Assembly: GCA_002368175.1 (NCBI GenBank)
Contig: AP018172.1
Span: 5,211,001-5,275,000, forward strand
DNA: 64,000 nt
From: Calothrix sp. NIES-2098
GTDB lineage: Bacteria > Cyanobacteriota > Cyanobacteriia > Cyanobacteriales > Nostocaceae
Direction: 5' to 3'
Part shown: piece by piece, positions 7,902 to 16,706 of the stretch
Layout: every line of letters starts with the position of its first letter
Numbering within the stretch: position 1 is the stretch's first letter
Notes under the pieces: generated by a model
Databases searched by the model: none
The model's input: the letters and a program-made list of their open reading frames with translations, nothing else
What the model was told of the DNA's origin: nothing
Made by a program: the position numbers and the translations under genes

Positions 7902-8516
7902 TTATTCTTTTGCTAGTACACCATTGAGGAAAATATCAGCTAATCCTTCTGCCATGTGCTGCATTTCTTGGGGGGAAGCGTCGGGTTCCATGAGAGTATT
8001 GTTGGAAAAACCTGCGATCGCAAACATTCCCAAGAATACTTTAGCAACTAATTTGGCATCCGTTTGGCGATAAATGCCTTTGTCCATCGCAGTTTGGAAG
8101 AAAGCCTCGGCAACATCGCTCATTTTATTAATCACATCCGATTGAATGCGATCGCGCAAGTCTGGGTGAAACTGCACTTCCATAAAACAAACGCGCATCA
8201 AATCGGCATTTTTCTGGAAATTCCACATCCGGCGGCGCATTACCTGAGCCACAGCCTTATAACTACCCATTTCGCTCAATTCTGTGAGCAAATCTGTGAG
8301 AATATCTACCCAACCGCTAGTGGCTACTTCTATCAAAATCGCCTTTTTATTGGGAAAATGGCGAAATAAGGTGCCCTCAGCCACCCCGGCGGCCTGTGCT
8401 AAGTCGCGGGTTGTAGTACCATCAAAACCTTGAGAGGCAAACAATTTTTGTGCCGCTTGTAAAATGCGGGTACGTGTCTGCGCCTCTGAGGGGGGAGGAG
8501 AATTAAAAACTCGCAT
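7902..8516 (-). CDS. TetR/AcrR-family transcriptional regulator
   Basis: A 204-residue repressor. The HTH is at about residues 12-60, with RILQAAQKLFASQGFDGTTTRDLAQAAGVAEGTLFRHFPNK fitting the TetR signature closely. The remaining helices form the ligand and dimer domain, with no recognisable ligand class. It is divergent from the M16 peptidase pair across a 330-bp spacer filled by a repeat element, so regulation of those genes is possible but unproven. The start at 8516 gives the normal short N-terminal arm. Confidence 0.9.
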   Translation of the reverse strand: MRVFNSPPPSEAQTRTRILQAAQKLFASQGFDGTTTRDLAQAAGVAEGTLFRHFPNKKAILIEVATSGWVDILTDLLTELSEMGSYKAVAQVMRRRMWNFQKNADLMRVCFMEVQFHPDLRDRIQSDVINKMSDVAEAFFQTAMDKGIYRQTDAKLVAKVFLGMFAIAGFSNNTLMEPDASPQEMQHMAEGLADIFLNGVLAKE

Positions 8517-8654
8517 AGTAGTTATTGGCAGATCTCCGGAACACGACTTGTAGCATTATTGTCTAACGTTCAGTACAAAAAGCACAGAAAGCTTAATACA
8601 AGATTAACGCTCTGTTTCTCAATTTGCCTGCCTCATAGGTATTAAATAATTAGT

Positions 8655-8818
8655 AGTTCGTAATTCTTAATTCGTAATTTATGTTTTGTGAAAGTGATTT
8701 AGCGCCAAACCGCAGCGGAAGTTGCTTCTGTATCTGGCTTTCGCAACAGATACCAAACACAAAACAAGCTGTTTATATAATGCATTACGAATTACGAATT
8801 AGTAATTACGAATTATGA
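8655..8818. repeat. Inverted-repeat (MITE-like) element of CGTAATT/AATTACG heptamers
   Basis: A stretch bounded on the left by TTCGTAATTCTTAATTCGTA and on the right by tandem ATTACGA copies that are its inverse. The middle holds a GC-richer segment around GCGCCAAACCGCAGCGGAAG. The whole spacer 8517-8843 has no gene. The element could form a long cruciform or an mRNA stem. A similar AATTACA/AATTACG run lies at 45,326. Confidence 0.5.
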
Positions 8819-8843
8819 TGAAACTTTACTTTAATTGCCGCTT

Positions 8844-10445
8844 ATGAATCAGCCCAATTGCTTGTCAGCAATTTTATCTTCGTCAAAGAAGGTATCCATG
8901 ATACTTTACCGAATGTTTGCGACTTTGTTAGTGCTAACAATGTTCTGGTGTGGTTTACTCCCAGAAGTTGCTTTAGCTCAGACTCAAAGAACGCTATCAC
9001 CTAGCAAAACTCCGACTTCGATTCAACCTTATCTAGATCGGGTAGTTAAGCAGTTGACGGAGTTTCGCCTCGACAATGGTTTGAAATTCATTGTTTTAGA
9101 ACGACATCAAGCCCCTGTAGTTTCCTTTCTGACTTATGCTGATGTCGGTGGAGTGGATGAGCCAGATGGTAAAACTGGTGTAGCACACTTTCTAGAACAT
9201 TTAGCTTTCAAAGGTACAAAGCGCATTGGTACAAAAGACTACAATGCGGAAAAACCACTGCTAGAAAGACTGCAAAAGTTAGATGCGCAGATTAAAGCCG
9301 CGAAAGCGAGTGGCAAAAAAGATGAAACTGTCAAGTTGCAAGCTGAGTTTGAGCAAGTGGAATCAGAAGCCGCCAAGTTAGTTCAGCAAAATGAAATGGG
9401 GCGAATTGTTGAACAAGCTGGAGGTGTGGGTTTAAATGCCAATACTTCTACGGAAGCCACACGTTATTTTTACAGCTTTCCCTCGAATAAGTTGGAACTG
9501 TGGATGTCGCTAGAATCAGAGCGATTTCTCGAACCTGTTTTTCGCGAGTTTTATAAAGAAAAAGAGGTGATTTTAGAAGAACGGCGGTTGCGGGTAGAGA
9601 ATTCACCCATCGGCTTAACGATCGAGAAATTTATCGATGCGGCTTATAAAGTGCATCCTTACAGGCGTCCGGTGATTGGTTATGACCAAGATATCCGCAA
9701 CCTGACACCAGAAGATGTGCAAAAGTTTTTTAACAATTATTATGTACCCAGCAATTTAGCGATCGCTATTGTGGGAGATGTGAAACCAGCTGAAGTCAAA
9801 AGGCTGGCACAAATCTACTTTGGACGCTTTCCGGCAAAATCAAAAGCTGTTGAGCAAATCGCCAAAGAACCCAAACAAACACAAACGCGAGAAGTTACTG
9901 TAGAACTACCTTCCCAACCTTGGTATTTAGAAGGCTATCACCGTCCCGCAGTTACCCATCCAGATAATGCTGTGTATGAAATCATTGGCAGTTTATTGAG
10001 TAACGGACGCACATCGCGGTTGTATAAATCTTTGGTAGAAAAGCAGCGTTTGGCGTTAAGTGCCCAAGGTTTTAGCGGATTTCCTGGTGATAAGTACCCA
10101 AATCTGATGCTATTTTATGCGCTCACTGCTCCCGGACATACAGTTGATGAGGTGGCGGTGGCTTTGCGTCAGGAAATTGACAGATTGAAAACTGAACCTG
10201 TGACAGACAAGGAATTGCAGCGCGTGAAAACCCAAGCACGAGCAGGTTTGTTACGTACCCTCGATTCCAATATGGGGATGGCGCAGCAATTGTTGGAATA
10301 TGAGGTGAAAACTGGCTCTTGGCGGAATTTGTTTAAGCAATTGGATGAAATTGCAGCTGTGACAACTGCTGATATTCAAAGAGTGGCGAAAGCATCGTTT
10401 ACAGCAGAAAATCGCACGATTGGCAAGTTGTTGTCTAAGGCATAA
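8844..10445 (+). CDS. Exported M16-family zinc peptidase (active subunit)
   Basis: A 533-residue M16B peptidase. An N-terminal signal segment (about 22-46, ending VALAQ) sends it to the periplasm or membrane. The inverted zinc motif HFLEH lies near residue 120, and the third ligand Glu is in EVILEERR. Between them is an insert of about 60 residues that is rich in Lys, Ala and Glu and probably helical. The C-terminal M16 half is complete. ATG 8844 is preferred over the in-frame TTG at 8835. The next gene encodes the catalytically silent partner, so a heterodimeric protease is expected. Confidence 0.93.
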   Translation: MNQPNCLSAILSSSKKVSMILYRMFATLLVLTMFWCGLLPEVALAQTQRTLSPSKTPTSIQPYLDRVVKQLTEFRLDNGLKFIVLERHQAPVVSFLTYADVGGVDEPDGKTGVAHFLEHLAFKGTKRIGTKDYNAEKPLLERLQKLDAQIKAAKASGKKDETVKLQAEFEQVESEAAKLVQQNEMGRIVEQAGGVGLNANTSTEATRYFYSFPSNKLELWMSLESERFLEPVFREFYKEKEVILEERRLRVENSPIGLTIEKFIDAAYKVHPYRRPVIGYDQDIRNLTPEDVQKFFNNYYVPSNLAIAIVGDVKPAEVKRLAQIYFGRFPAKSKAVEQIAKEPKQTQTREVTVELPSQPWYLEGYHRPAVTHPDNAVYEIIGSLLSNGRTSRLYKSLVEKQRLALSAQGFSGFPGDKYPNLMLFYALTAPGHTVDEVAVALRQEIDRLKTEPVTDKELQRVKTQARAGLLRTLDSNMGMAQQLLEYEVKTGSWRNLFKQLDEIAAVTTADIQRVAKASFTAENRTIGKLLSKA

Positions 10446-10464
10446 TAAACCGCGAAGGGAAGAG

Positions 10465-12039
10465 ATGAAAAAAGATATGCACAGGTATCAGGTGAAGGGT
10501 AAAAAACAAGTGGCGTTCACAATCACGCCACTTGCTACAACGCGGGGAACCCGCGCAACGCAGTGGCTCCGAAATGGCAAGAGGCTGATTTATGCGTTGG
10601 TTGTTGCTTTTGCCTTTTTACTTTTAACTTTTAATTTTTCTGGGGCGGCGACGGCGGCGGCTAAACACTACACTGAATTGCAGCTACCACCCTTACCGCA
10701 GATTAAGCTACCCAAGTATGAGCGCTTTGTCATGCAAAATGGCATGGTTGTCTATTTGATGGAAGATCGCGAGCTACCGTTAGTAGGTGGTACGGCGTTG
10801 GTACGTACTGGGAGTCGCTTGGAACCAGCAGATAAAGTGGGCTTGGCTAACTTTACAGGTGAGGTAATGCGGACTGGGGGGACGAAGCAGCATTCGCCTG
10901 ATGAACTCAATGAAATCTTGGAACAACGGGCAGCTTCGGTGGAAACTGGGATTGGTGAAACCTCTGGTAGCGCTAGCTTTGAAGCCCTCACTGAAGATTT
11001 AGAAACAGTGTTCGATCTATTTGTTGAGGTGCTGCGAGAACCAGTATTTGCTCAAGAAAAGTTAGATTTGCAAAAGACGCAGGAGAAGGGTAGTATTGCG
11101 CGCCGCAATGACGATCCTAACTCTATAGCTATTCGCGAATTTCGCAAATTAATCTATGGGAAAGAGAGTCCTTATGCTCGCACAACAGAATATGCTTCTG
11201 TAGATAATATTTCTCGTGAGGATTTGCTCAAGTTTTACCAGCAATATTTCTACCCGAATAATATTATTCTGGGGATTTTGGGAGATTTTGATTCTAAGAA
11301 AATGCGATCGCTCATTCAAGCAAAGTTGGGCGATTGGAAACCTAACCCCAAACTTGCTAAACCCCAGTTACCAGAAGTTTCCCAAGCCAAAACTGGCGGT
11401 GTCTTTTTTGTGAATCAGCCGCAATTAACTCAAAGTAATATCTACCTTGGACATTTAGGCGGAAAATTTGACAATCCTGACTATGCAGCTTTGGATGTAT
11501 TGAATGGCGTGTTAAATGGATTTGGCGGACGCTTATTTAATGAAGTGCGATCGCGTCAAGGTTTAGCTTATTCAGTATACGGTCAATGGAGTCCCCGCTA
11601 CGATTATCCGGGAATGTTCGTTGCTGGGGGACAAACGCGATCGCAAACTACTGTGCAATTTGTCAAAGCCTTACAAGCTGAAATTAAGCGCATCCAAACT
11701 CAACGAGTCACAGCCAAAGAACTAGCTTTTGCTAAAGAGTCTACACTAAATTCCTTTGTTTTCAATTTTGAAGACCCTAACCAAACTATTTCACGGTTGA
11801 TGCGATATGAGTATTACGGCTATCCTACTGATTTCTTATTTCGCTATCAAAAAGCTGTAGCAGCCACAACAGCAGCTGATGTCCAGCGAGTCGCAAAGCA
11901 ATATCTCAAACCAGAAAATCTAGTAACTTTGGTTGTCGGAAATCAAACAGCCATTCAACCACCTTTGACACAGCTAGCAACACAAGTAACGCCCATAGAT
12001 GTGACTATTCCGCCTGCACAACCACAGGCTAAAAATTAA
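10465..12039 (+). CDS. Exported M16-family peptidase-like protein (inactive subunit)
   Basis: A 524-residue M16 protein in which the position of the HxxEH motif reads ANFTGEV, so zinc binding is lost; both M16 halves are otherwise present. ATG 10465 follows the purine-rich GAAGGGAAGAG and starts 19 bp after the preceding stop, so the two genes form an operon. The hydrophobic export segment is about residues 37-58, preceded by an unusually long basic N-terminus. Much of that N-terminus is encoded by a palindromic element. In known M16B pairs the inactive member helps bind substrate in the closed chamber; that role is inferred here. Confidence 0.9.
   Translation: MKKDMHRYQVKGKKQVAFTITPLATTRGTRATQWLRNGKRLIYALVVAFAFLLLTFNFSGAATAAAKHYTELQLPPLPQIKLPKYERFVMQNGMVVYLMEDRELPLVGGTALVRTGSRLEPADKVGLANFTGEVMRTGGTKQHSPDELNEILEQRAASVETGIGETSGSASFEALTEDLETVFDLFVEVLREPVFAQEKLDLQKTQEKGSIARRNDDPNSIAIREFRKLIYGKESPYARTTEYASVDNISREDLLKFYQQYFYPNNIILGILGDFDSKKMRSLIQAKLGDWKPNPKLAKPQLPEVSQAKTGGVFFVNQPQLTQSNIYLGHLGGKFDNPDYAALDVLNGVLNGFGGRLFNEVRSRQGLAYSVYGQWSPRYDYPGMFVAGGQTRSQTTVQFVKALQAEIKRIQTQRVTAKELAFAKESTLNSFVFNFEDPNQTISRLMRYEYYGYPTDFLFRYQKAVAATTAADVQRVAKQYLKPENLVTLVVGNQTAIQPPLTQLATQVTPIDVTIPPAQPQAKN
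10507..10567. repeat. Palindromic element inside the coding region of the inactive M16 subunit
   Basis: Nested inverted repeats: CAAGTGGCG (10507-10515) with CGCCACTTG (10526-10534), and CGCGGG (10541-10546) with CCCGCG (10550-10555). An outer AGTGGC at 10562-10567 can also pair with GCCACT at 10527-10532. The sequence is GC-rich against its surroundings and resembles GC-rich palindromes dispersed in Nostocales. It is read in frame as about 20 residues of the N-terminal extension. Confidence 0.65.
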
Positions 12040-12081
12040 TATCTATAACTTTTCTCTCATAAGTTGTAGTTAAATTATCTG

Positions 12082-12115
12082 TAGAGATGCGAGAAATTGC
12101 GTCTCTATTTTTTTA
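12082..12115 (+). terminator. Intrinsic terminator of the M16 operon
   Basis: Stem TAGAGATGC / GCGTCTCTA (12082-12090 and 12099-12107, one G-U pair) is followed by a run of T residues. It lies 43 bp past the second M16 stop. Confidence 0.8.
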
Positions 12116-12256
12116 TTTACCCTTTATTTAGGTAAAGTAAATGGCATAAGAGAACAGGTTTTTAATTAAATTTAAGTTTTGTAATATATTTTTATTTATT
12201 TGCACTGTTCTACTTAAATATATGATTCTTAATATTCGCCTGCTGCCCTCTACCTA

Positions 12257-12991
12257 TTATGAAGCACTGAGAACATATTCTAGTTCATTAGCCAGCCAAT
12301 TTTGAAACATATTATCGAGAATTTCTTGATACCTTTCCGGTGTTAATGTAGCTGGCATAAACTCTTCAACCATAAAAATATGATAGCCTTGTTCAGTTGT
12401 TAATGGCCCGATCAATTCATTAACAGGCGTACTAAAGACAGCAGCCGCAATATCCGGTTCTAAATCAAAACGGTAAATATTACCTTCATAACCACACTTT
12501 TTTCGCCGCTGTATGTCTATATCATATAGATGGGCAGCATCATAAAAGCTGATTTCGCCTTCTTCAATTTGATAATAAATTTCTTGCGCCAATTTTTCTG
12601 ATTCAACAAGGATTTGGTAAAGGCTAACTCGCTCGAATTCTAACCGATTTTCGACAAAGAAAGGTTCTACATCTTTACCGAACATTGCCTCAGCTAATTT
12701 TTGCGCCAATAAGCGATCGCGAATTCCTACTTCCCAATCATCGGGAGAAATTAATTGATCGGCTAACCATGCTAGTGTATCTGCTGCCTTTTCTAAATGC
12801 TTTTGGCGTCGTTGGCGATTGGCTTCCGCTTCAATTTCCTCGGTTGTAACAGTTATCCCTCTTTCTTGGGCTGCATAATTTATCAATCTTTTATACAAAA
12901 CATTTTGATATACTTCTTTGAAATTCATTTCGCTTTTAAGGAAGTTTACAATTTCCTCAGCTTCAACAACTATTCTTAAAATATTAGTCAT
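12257..12991 (-). CDS. Parvulin-like peptidylprolyl isomerase
   Basis: A 244-residue protein with an N-terminal helical SurA-like region (about 1-120, containing NRQRRQKHLEKAADTLAWL) and a C-terminal parvulin-like domain. The latter includes ELIGPLTTEQGYHIFMVEEF, the typical rotamase end. No signal peptide is seen, so it may act in the cytoplasm. In Nostocales such proteins often sit next to peptide-exporting ABC transporters, and a degraded exporter does lie 4 kb upstream on the same strand. A helper role in peptide secretion is inferred, not shown. Confidence 0.75.
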   Translation of the reverse strand: MTNILRIVVEAEEIVNFLKSEMNFKEVYQNVLYKRLINYAAQERGITVTTEEIEAEANRQRRQKHLEKAADTLAWLADQLISPDDWEVGIRDRLLAQKLAEAMFGKDVEPFFVENRLEFERVSLYQILVESEKLAQEIYYQIEEGEISFYDAAHLYDIDIQRRKKCGYEGNIYRFDLEPDIAAAVFSTPVNELIGPLTTEQGYHIFMVEEFMPATLTPERYQEILDNMFQNWLANELEYVLSAS

Positions 12992-13384
12992 TTAGATTTA
13001 CGATTTACAGTTAATAGCTCTAAGATTAATTAGTTAGTTAATATCTTCAGTATGCAATACTTTAAGCTCGACTTTATCAAAGTGAAAGTAAAGTAATACC
13101 ACGTTCTCATGAAGATGCAGTTATTAGCTTGCTTCCTCAGGGATTTTTAGTATAACTGAGGTATTGCATTCTTGCACTTTCACGACTAATAAACTTTCCG
13201 AGGGATATATTTCAGTAAGTTAGGAATCCTATCTAGTCGGCTATGGACTCTCAAAAGTAAGAGATCGAAAATGTATGCAGGCGATCGCATAACTTTTCAG
13301 TCTCCTGACAGTATGATTGCTAGACAGAAATCCGATCTATGCCCATAGCCTGAGTAGTTGTTCTTCCTCCCAACTTTCCCATCG
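12992..13384. other. Spacer upstream of the parvulin-like gene, no gene recognised
   Basis: AT-rich sequence without a convincing open frame, RNA gene or strong hairpin. It may hold the promoter of the parvulin-like gene. Confidence 0.4.
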
Positions 13385-13612
13385 CTAGATACTCTCACTA
13401 TTAGTTAGCACTCTACTGTAATGAGAGCGCCTATAACCTCCACAATTAGCTGAAATCCGTGCCATCTCTTGCAAACAGCTTAACATTTCGCAATTATCAG
13501 TTAGAAATTTACTCCTATCTGCTACCAAGATAATTTCAATCTGACGGCAGTATTTAAGCTGTATATCTGCTTGCAAAAAGCGTGATTTTGGATGAGAAAT
13601 TTGTGTATTCAA
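13385..13612 (-). CDS. Possible small protein, unknown
   Basis: A 75-residue open frame with a balanced composition, including RQIEIILVADRSKFLTDN and LQEMARIS, and a C-terminal GGYRRSHYSRV stretch rich in Tyr and Arg. It is on the same strand as the parvulin-like gene and hetP, and it starts 67 bp after a minus-strand terminator. No family is recognised. It could equally be a decayed gene fragment. Confidence 0.3.
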   Translation of the reverse strand: MNTQISHPKSRFLQADIQLKYCRQIEIILVADRSKFLTDNCEMLSCLQEMARISANCGGYRRSHYSRVLTNSESI

Positions 13613-13678
13613 AAGTTAAAAGCTTGACTTTAAGCTATGTGAAACACATCTCAAATCTATCTTCTTTGCTAAATAAAA

Positions 13679-13711
13679 ACTGGAAGCTAGCTAATTTTTC
13701 TAGCATCCAGT
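13679..13711 (-). terminator. Minus-strand terminator in the hetP island
   Basis: Arms ACTGGAAGCTAG and CTAGCATCCAGT pair with one A-A mismatch. On the minus strand they are followed by TTTTTATTT. It implies a minus-strand transcript arriving from above 13,712, such as hetP or the small frame at 13,988. Confidence 0.6.
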
Positions 13712-13987
13712 CCTGATTAGATCGATTACTAATTTCTAAAACAGCCATAATCCCGTTTAGGAAGACAGGGATTACGATAGTCGTTTATAGAAGCGTAAGA
13801 GTTACAAGTTCTACCAACATTATCGACGATTTAACTGTCACTTTTTCAATTTCCAACTTTGCTAACAGTGTTATATATAGCTTTTTGGGCTAAAGCCATA
13901 CCAACTACAATTTCACTATCTCTAAAATAGGTGAGAGCAATTCAAAGTTTGCAATAGAGGAAGCCACTACTCCTAACTTTTATTAGC

Positions 13988-14083
13988 TCAAGCTGTTTGA
14001 GAAAAGGAACCACCAGCAGCAACAGTTAGAGTTTCGGTCTTGGTGTTGGAGTTATTTACTCTATAAGACGTTGACAGATTCAC
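13988..14083 (-). CDS. Candidate 31-residue peptide with a Gly-Gly motif
   Basis: A short open frame (GTG at 14083, or TTG at 14086) encoding a Thr/Ser/Asn-rich peptide. Its C-terminal half reads TKTETLTVAAGGSFSQTA. An AAGG followed by a short Ser/Thr tail recalls double-glycine leader peptides cleaved by peptidase-containing ABC exporters, and a degraded exporter lies upstream. There is no clear ribosome binding site, so it may be a relic or chance frame. Other parts of 13613-14767 show no gene. Confidence 0.22.
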   Translation of the reverse strand: MNLSTSYRVNNSNTKTETLTVAAGGSFSQTA

Positions 14084-14526
14084 CAATCAGATTAATATAT
14101 TTCACAATTGGAACTCATCATTTATTTGGTTCCCATACGTGAAATTGGCTTGTCAATCAACTATGTTTAAGTTGGCATATATAATTTATAGAATTTTATC
14201 GCTAGATAATTGCCAATTTGGCACATTTTATCAAAAAAGTTGGCGTTCAATTTAATAAACTTTAATTGTAGATAAATTGGCTGATGATTTACTCATATTT
14301 TTCGCTAAATATGTTGCATTTATATCATATTAAGACAGCTTTATACGGTTTATTGAACATCATTTATAAGTTATAATGGAGAACCACAGCAAAAACAAAA
14401 TTCAACTTTAATATACATCTGATAAAAATAGCATAAGCATGAGTTATATGTTTTGCATTCCCAGGATTTTGGGCAATGCATAATTAATTTCTCCAAATGT
14501 CTAATATTGGAATTTAGCAAAGAGCA

Positions 14527-14547
14527 GTCCCCCTAAAGGAGGGGGAC
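14527..14547. repeat. GC-rich hairpin GTCCCCCT/AGGGGGAC
   Basis: A perfect 8-bp stem with a 5-nt loop in an AT-rich surrounding, between hetP and the candidate small peptide. No U-run follows on either strand. CCCCCT/AGGGGG hairpins are dispersed in Nostocales genomes. Confidence 0.5.
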
Positions 14548-14767
14548 GCTAAATCGAGGAGTTTTTAAGGTCGCAACCACAAAGCGAATCTTTAGGCTAG
14601 ATTTTTACAAGCAGTCCATTCAACAGCAAAACAGCATAATAAAACTGCCGTGCTAAGGTGATTAATCTGCATGGCAAACATACAGCTACTAACTGAACTG
14701 CGATTCTAGAGCTATTTGATTAAATATGCCAGAAATTCCCATCAGAACCGAGAGGCATTTCTAGAAG

Positions 14768-15157
14768 TTATTGAACTTTCTTTGTTAGCCACTGCTCTTT
14801 ATTACGAATTTCTGCTTTTTGCTTGCTCACAACTTCCAGATAAGTCACATCTTTAATTTTACTTAAGCTGTTTGGCGAAATATTAGTATCAGTCCTTTTC
14901 TCCGTAGATTGTTTAGTAAGGCTCATACTAGGATTTTGTTGGGAGTGAGACCGACTCATCAAAGAGTTTTCTTTGAGTAATCGATTGTATGTACGGTAAG
15001 GAATGTAATGTAAAGGATTGTAGCCAGCAAAACGCAGCATTAAAACACAAGCCCATGAATACTTTCCCGCCAGAATCGCTTCAACTACTTGGTCAAACTG
15101 TTCGGGATGCATTGAGTCCTTTAATTTGCTACTAATGCCAGGAATCTCTTGGTTCAT
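14768..15157 (-). CDS. HetP-family heterocyst commitment protein
   Basis: A 129-residue protein whose N-terminal part carries the HetP-family core: VVEAILAGKYSWACVLMLRF directly followed by AGYNPLHYIPYRTYNRLLKEN. The middle is Ser/Thr/Gln-rich and low in structure, and the end resumes a conserved YLEVVSKQKAEIR stretch. HetP proteins act in committing a vegetative cell to heterocyst fate in Anabaena, together with paralogues. In that genus hetP lies downstream of the ABC exporter hetC; here a degraded ABC exporter end is upstream on the same strand. Whether this is HetP itself or one of its paralogues cannot be decided from sequence alone. Confidence 0.82.
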   Translation of the reverse strand: MNQEIPGISSKLKDSMHPEQFDQVVEAILAGKYSWACVLMLRFAGYNPLHYIPYRTYNRLLKENSLMSRSHSQQNPSMSLTKQSTEKRTDTNISPNSLSKIKDVTYLEVVSKQKAEIRNKEQWLTKKVQ

Positions 15158-15257
15158 AGTGTTATTTGTCTAGTTATTGAAGTAAACCGATTTAGTGTCT
15201 GCGGTTTTTGAAATTTGAGTTGAAGTTAGCAAACAGCTCTAGCCTAGTTACATTTGC

Positions 15258-15418
15258 TGAATTAGCTACAGAAAGATATCGGTAAAGCAGTAGTAGCGAA
15301 TGCTGCGGGAAACACAACTCTATTAACAGGTTCAAACACAAATATCAAAATTTATGAGCAACTTCTGCCATTCTTGGCAAATGAAGTCGCTAGGTTGAAA
15401 TCGCTCGCTCTACTAGGG
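15258..15418 (+). pseudogene. Coding-like fragment without a start
   Basis: An open plus-strand frame that lacks an initiation codon reads DIGKAVVANAAGNTTLLTG followed by YEQLLPFLANEVARLKSLALL. The composition is that of a folded protein end rather than random translation. It is interrupted upstream by a stop and has no recognised family. Probably the remnant of a lost gene. Confidence 0.25.
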
Positions 15419-15444
15419 GACACCGCTAACTCTCCACATCCCCC

Positions 15445-15678
15445 CTATTCAAGAACTGCTATGCGAGTTTTTCTTTGGAGTACGCTGAACAGGTTGTCAA
15501 TTACCTTAATTGACAACTCTTGTAGTACAGTTACCGTTGTCACCGCAACAGCACTGCCACAAATTAATACTTTTTCAGGAGCCAGATGGTTTTGAGACAT
15601 AAATTCGTCAAACTTCATCCGATAACTGCTCCCTTGGCTTGAGTTTTCGACTGCATTTAATTTGATGATTCTTTCCAT
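15445..15678 (-). CDS. Possible small protein, unknown
   Basis: A 77-residue minus-strand frame containing MKFDEFMSQNHLAPEKVLICG and a hydrophobic middle (SAVAVTTVTVLQELSIKVI). It lies between the exporter remnant and hetP on the same strand. No family is recognised, and an opposite-strand frame covers most of it. It could be a short-peptide gene of the island or noise. Confidence 0.25.
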   Translation of the reverse strand: MERIIKLNAVENSSQGSSYRMKFDEFMSQNHLAPEKVLICGSAVAVTTVTVLQELSIKVIDNLFSVLQRKTRIAVLE

Positions 15679-15759
15679 GAGCTGACCTGTGTTCGGAAAC
15701 TTGACTTTTGCCGTAATTCCTCAGATACCCTCCCAAGTTTCCCAGCCTTCATTAGAGTA

Positions 15760-15948
15760 CTAAGTACTAATGAAAGAAGCTGCTGTTGCTTGGTAGTTAA
15801 CGTTGGGTAAAAATTTACCCTTTGTTATGTCAGATGACTGGCAGAAAAAAGTCTCTGGATGGCTCTTGGTAGATGCAGTTTCGTCCCCTTGTAATTTTCC
15901 AACTCCTAATTCAATTACTTTCCCTGATAAGACTGTTGTATTTTTCAA
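15760..15948 (-). CDS. Possible small Ser/Thr-rich protein, unknown
   Basis: A 62-residue minus-strand frame, rich in Ser, Thr, Lys and Gly, with one Cys (TFFCQSSD) and an amphipathic start KNTTVLSGKVIELGVGKL. Such composition is compatible with a secreted peptide precursor, and the parvulin and exporter remnants share its strand, but no leader motif is certain. The rest of 15158-16706 shows only hairpins. Confidence 0.22.
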   Translation of the reverse strand: MKNTTVLSGKVIELGVGKLQGDETASTKSHPETFFCQSSDITKGKFLPNVNYQATAASFIST

Positions 15949-16170
15949 TACTTATAAACTAGGATTTGATGAGAAAACTACATAGATTTTAGGTTAGTAA
16001 TGAAAAATTCTGTAACCTTGACGATCGAGAACAACATTTTTATTTATACTATTTTTTGCTGTGAATGTCATCTACCAAAATAGTAGCTTTATCAAATAAA
16101 TTTTGAGATTTCATTGTGATATCTACTTGTGTATTGTACAACGTTGCTTTTTTTATCTATTTCAGGAATA

Positions 16171-16191
16171 CTGAGGGGTAATACCCCTCAG
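16171..16191. repeat. Perfect hairpin CTGAGGGGT/ACCCCTCAG
   Basis: A 9-bp perfect stem with a 3-nt loop in AT-rich non-coding sequence. No U-run follows on either strand, so it is a palindrome rather than a clear terminator. Confidence 0.45.
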
Positions 16192-16515
16192 CTAATAGAT
16201 AGTTAGGAATTTTATACACCTAGGGTTACTAAGAAATTTTACCATTAATTCTGTTGTTTAGCGGCCGCAAAATCTAGCCGTACAGATATTATTAAAAAAA
16301 ACTTAAAATCCTATTGTTTATTGCAAGTTATTTTTAGAAACGATCTATGTTTATAGTTCATCTCGATTGCCAATAGTGCTTATCTAGCTTAAGTTACAGC
16401 TTTTAAATATCCAATAATTTATATGATGATTCTTAACAAGTAAGCATGAGATTAAATAATGAGTTACAGATGGCAATTTGGAAATTTGACTGTTTTATGT
16501 TATGATAGATAAACA

Positions 16516-16543
16516 ATTAAAAAACAGAGCTATATTAGCTCTG
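16516..16543 (-). terminator. Terminator downstream of the exporter remnant
   Basis: Stem CAGAGCTA / TAGCTCTG (16525-16532, 16536-16543) with a 3-nt loop is followed on the minus strand by TTTTTT. It lies about 165 bp past the end of the ABC remnant and is probably its old terminator. Confidence 0.65.
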
Positions 16544-16706
16544 ATAAATTAATCACAAAAATAATATTTTTAGAAAAAATATTCAACTAAAGTGAATCGA
16601 TAAATTACTCTTTTAATAAAGAACGGTAAAAATTTCTTTTATACAGCAGAGATCGCTAAGTTAAGGTAAAAAAGATTGCTAGGTTCTCGCTCGTTAAGAA
16701 ATTCAT

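Noticed and set aside
15374..15595. A 73-residue plus-strand gene
   Set aside because: The open frame begins inside the coding-like fragment and then runs antisense to another candidate; the composition changes midway, so only the fragment part was kept.
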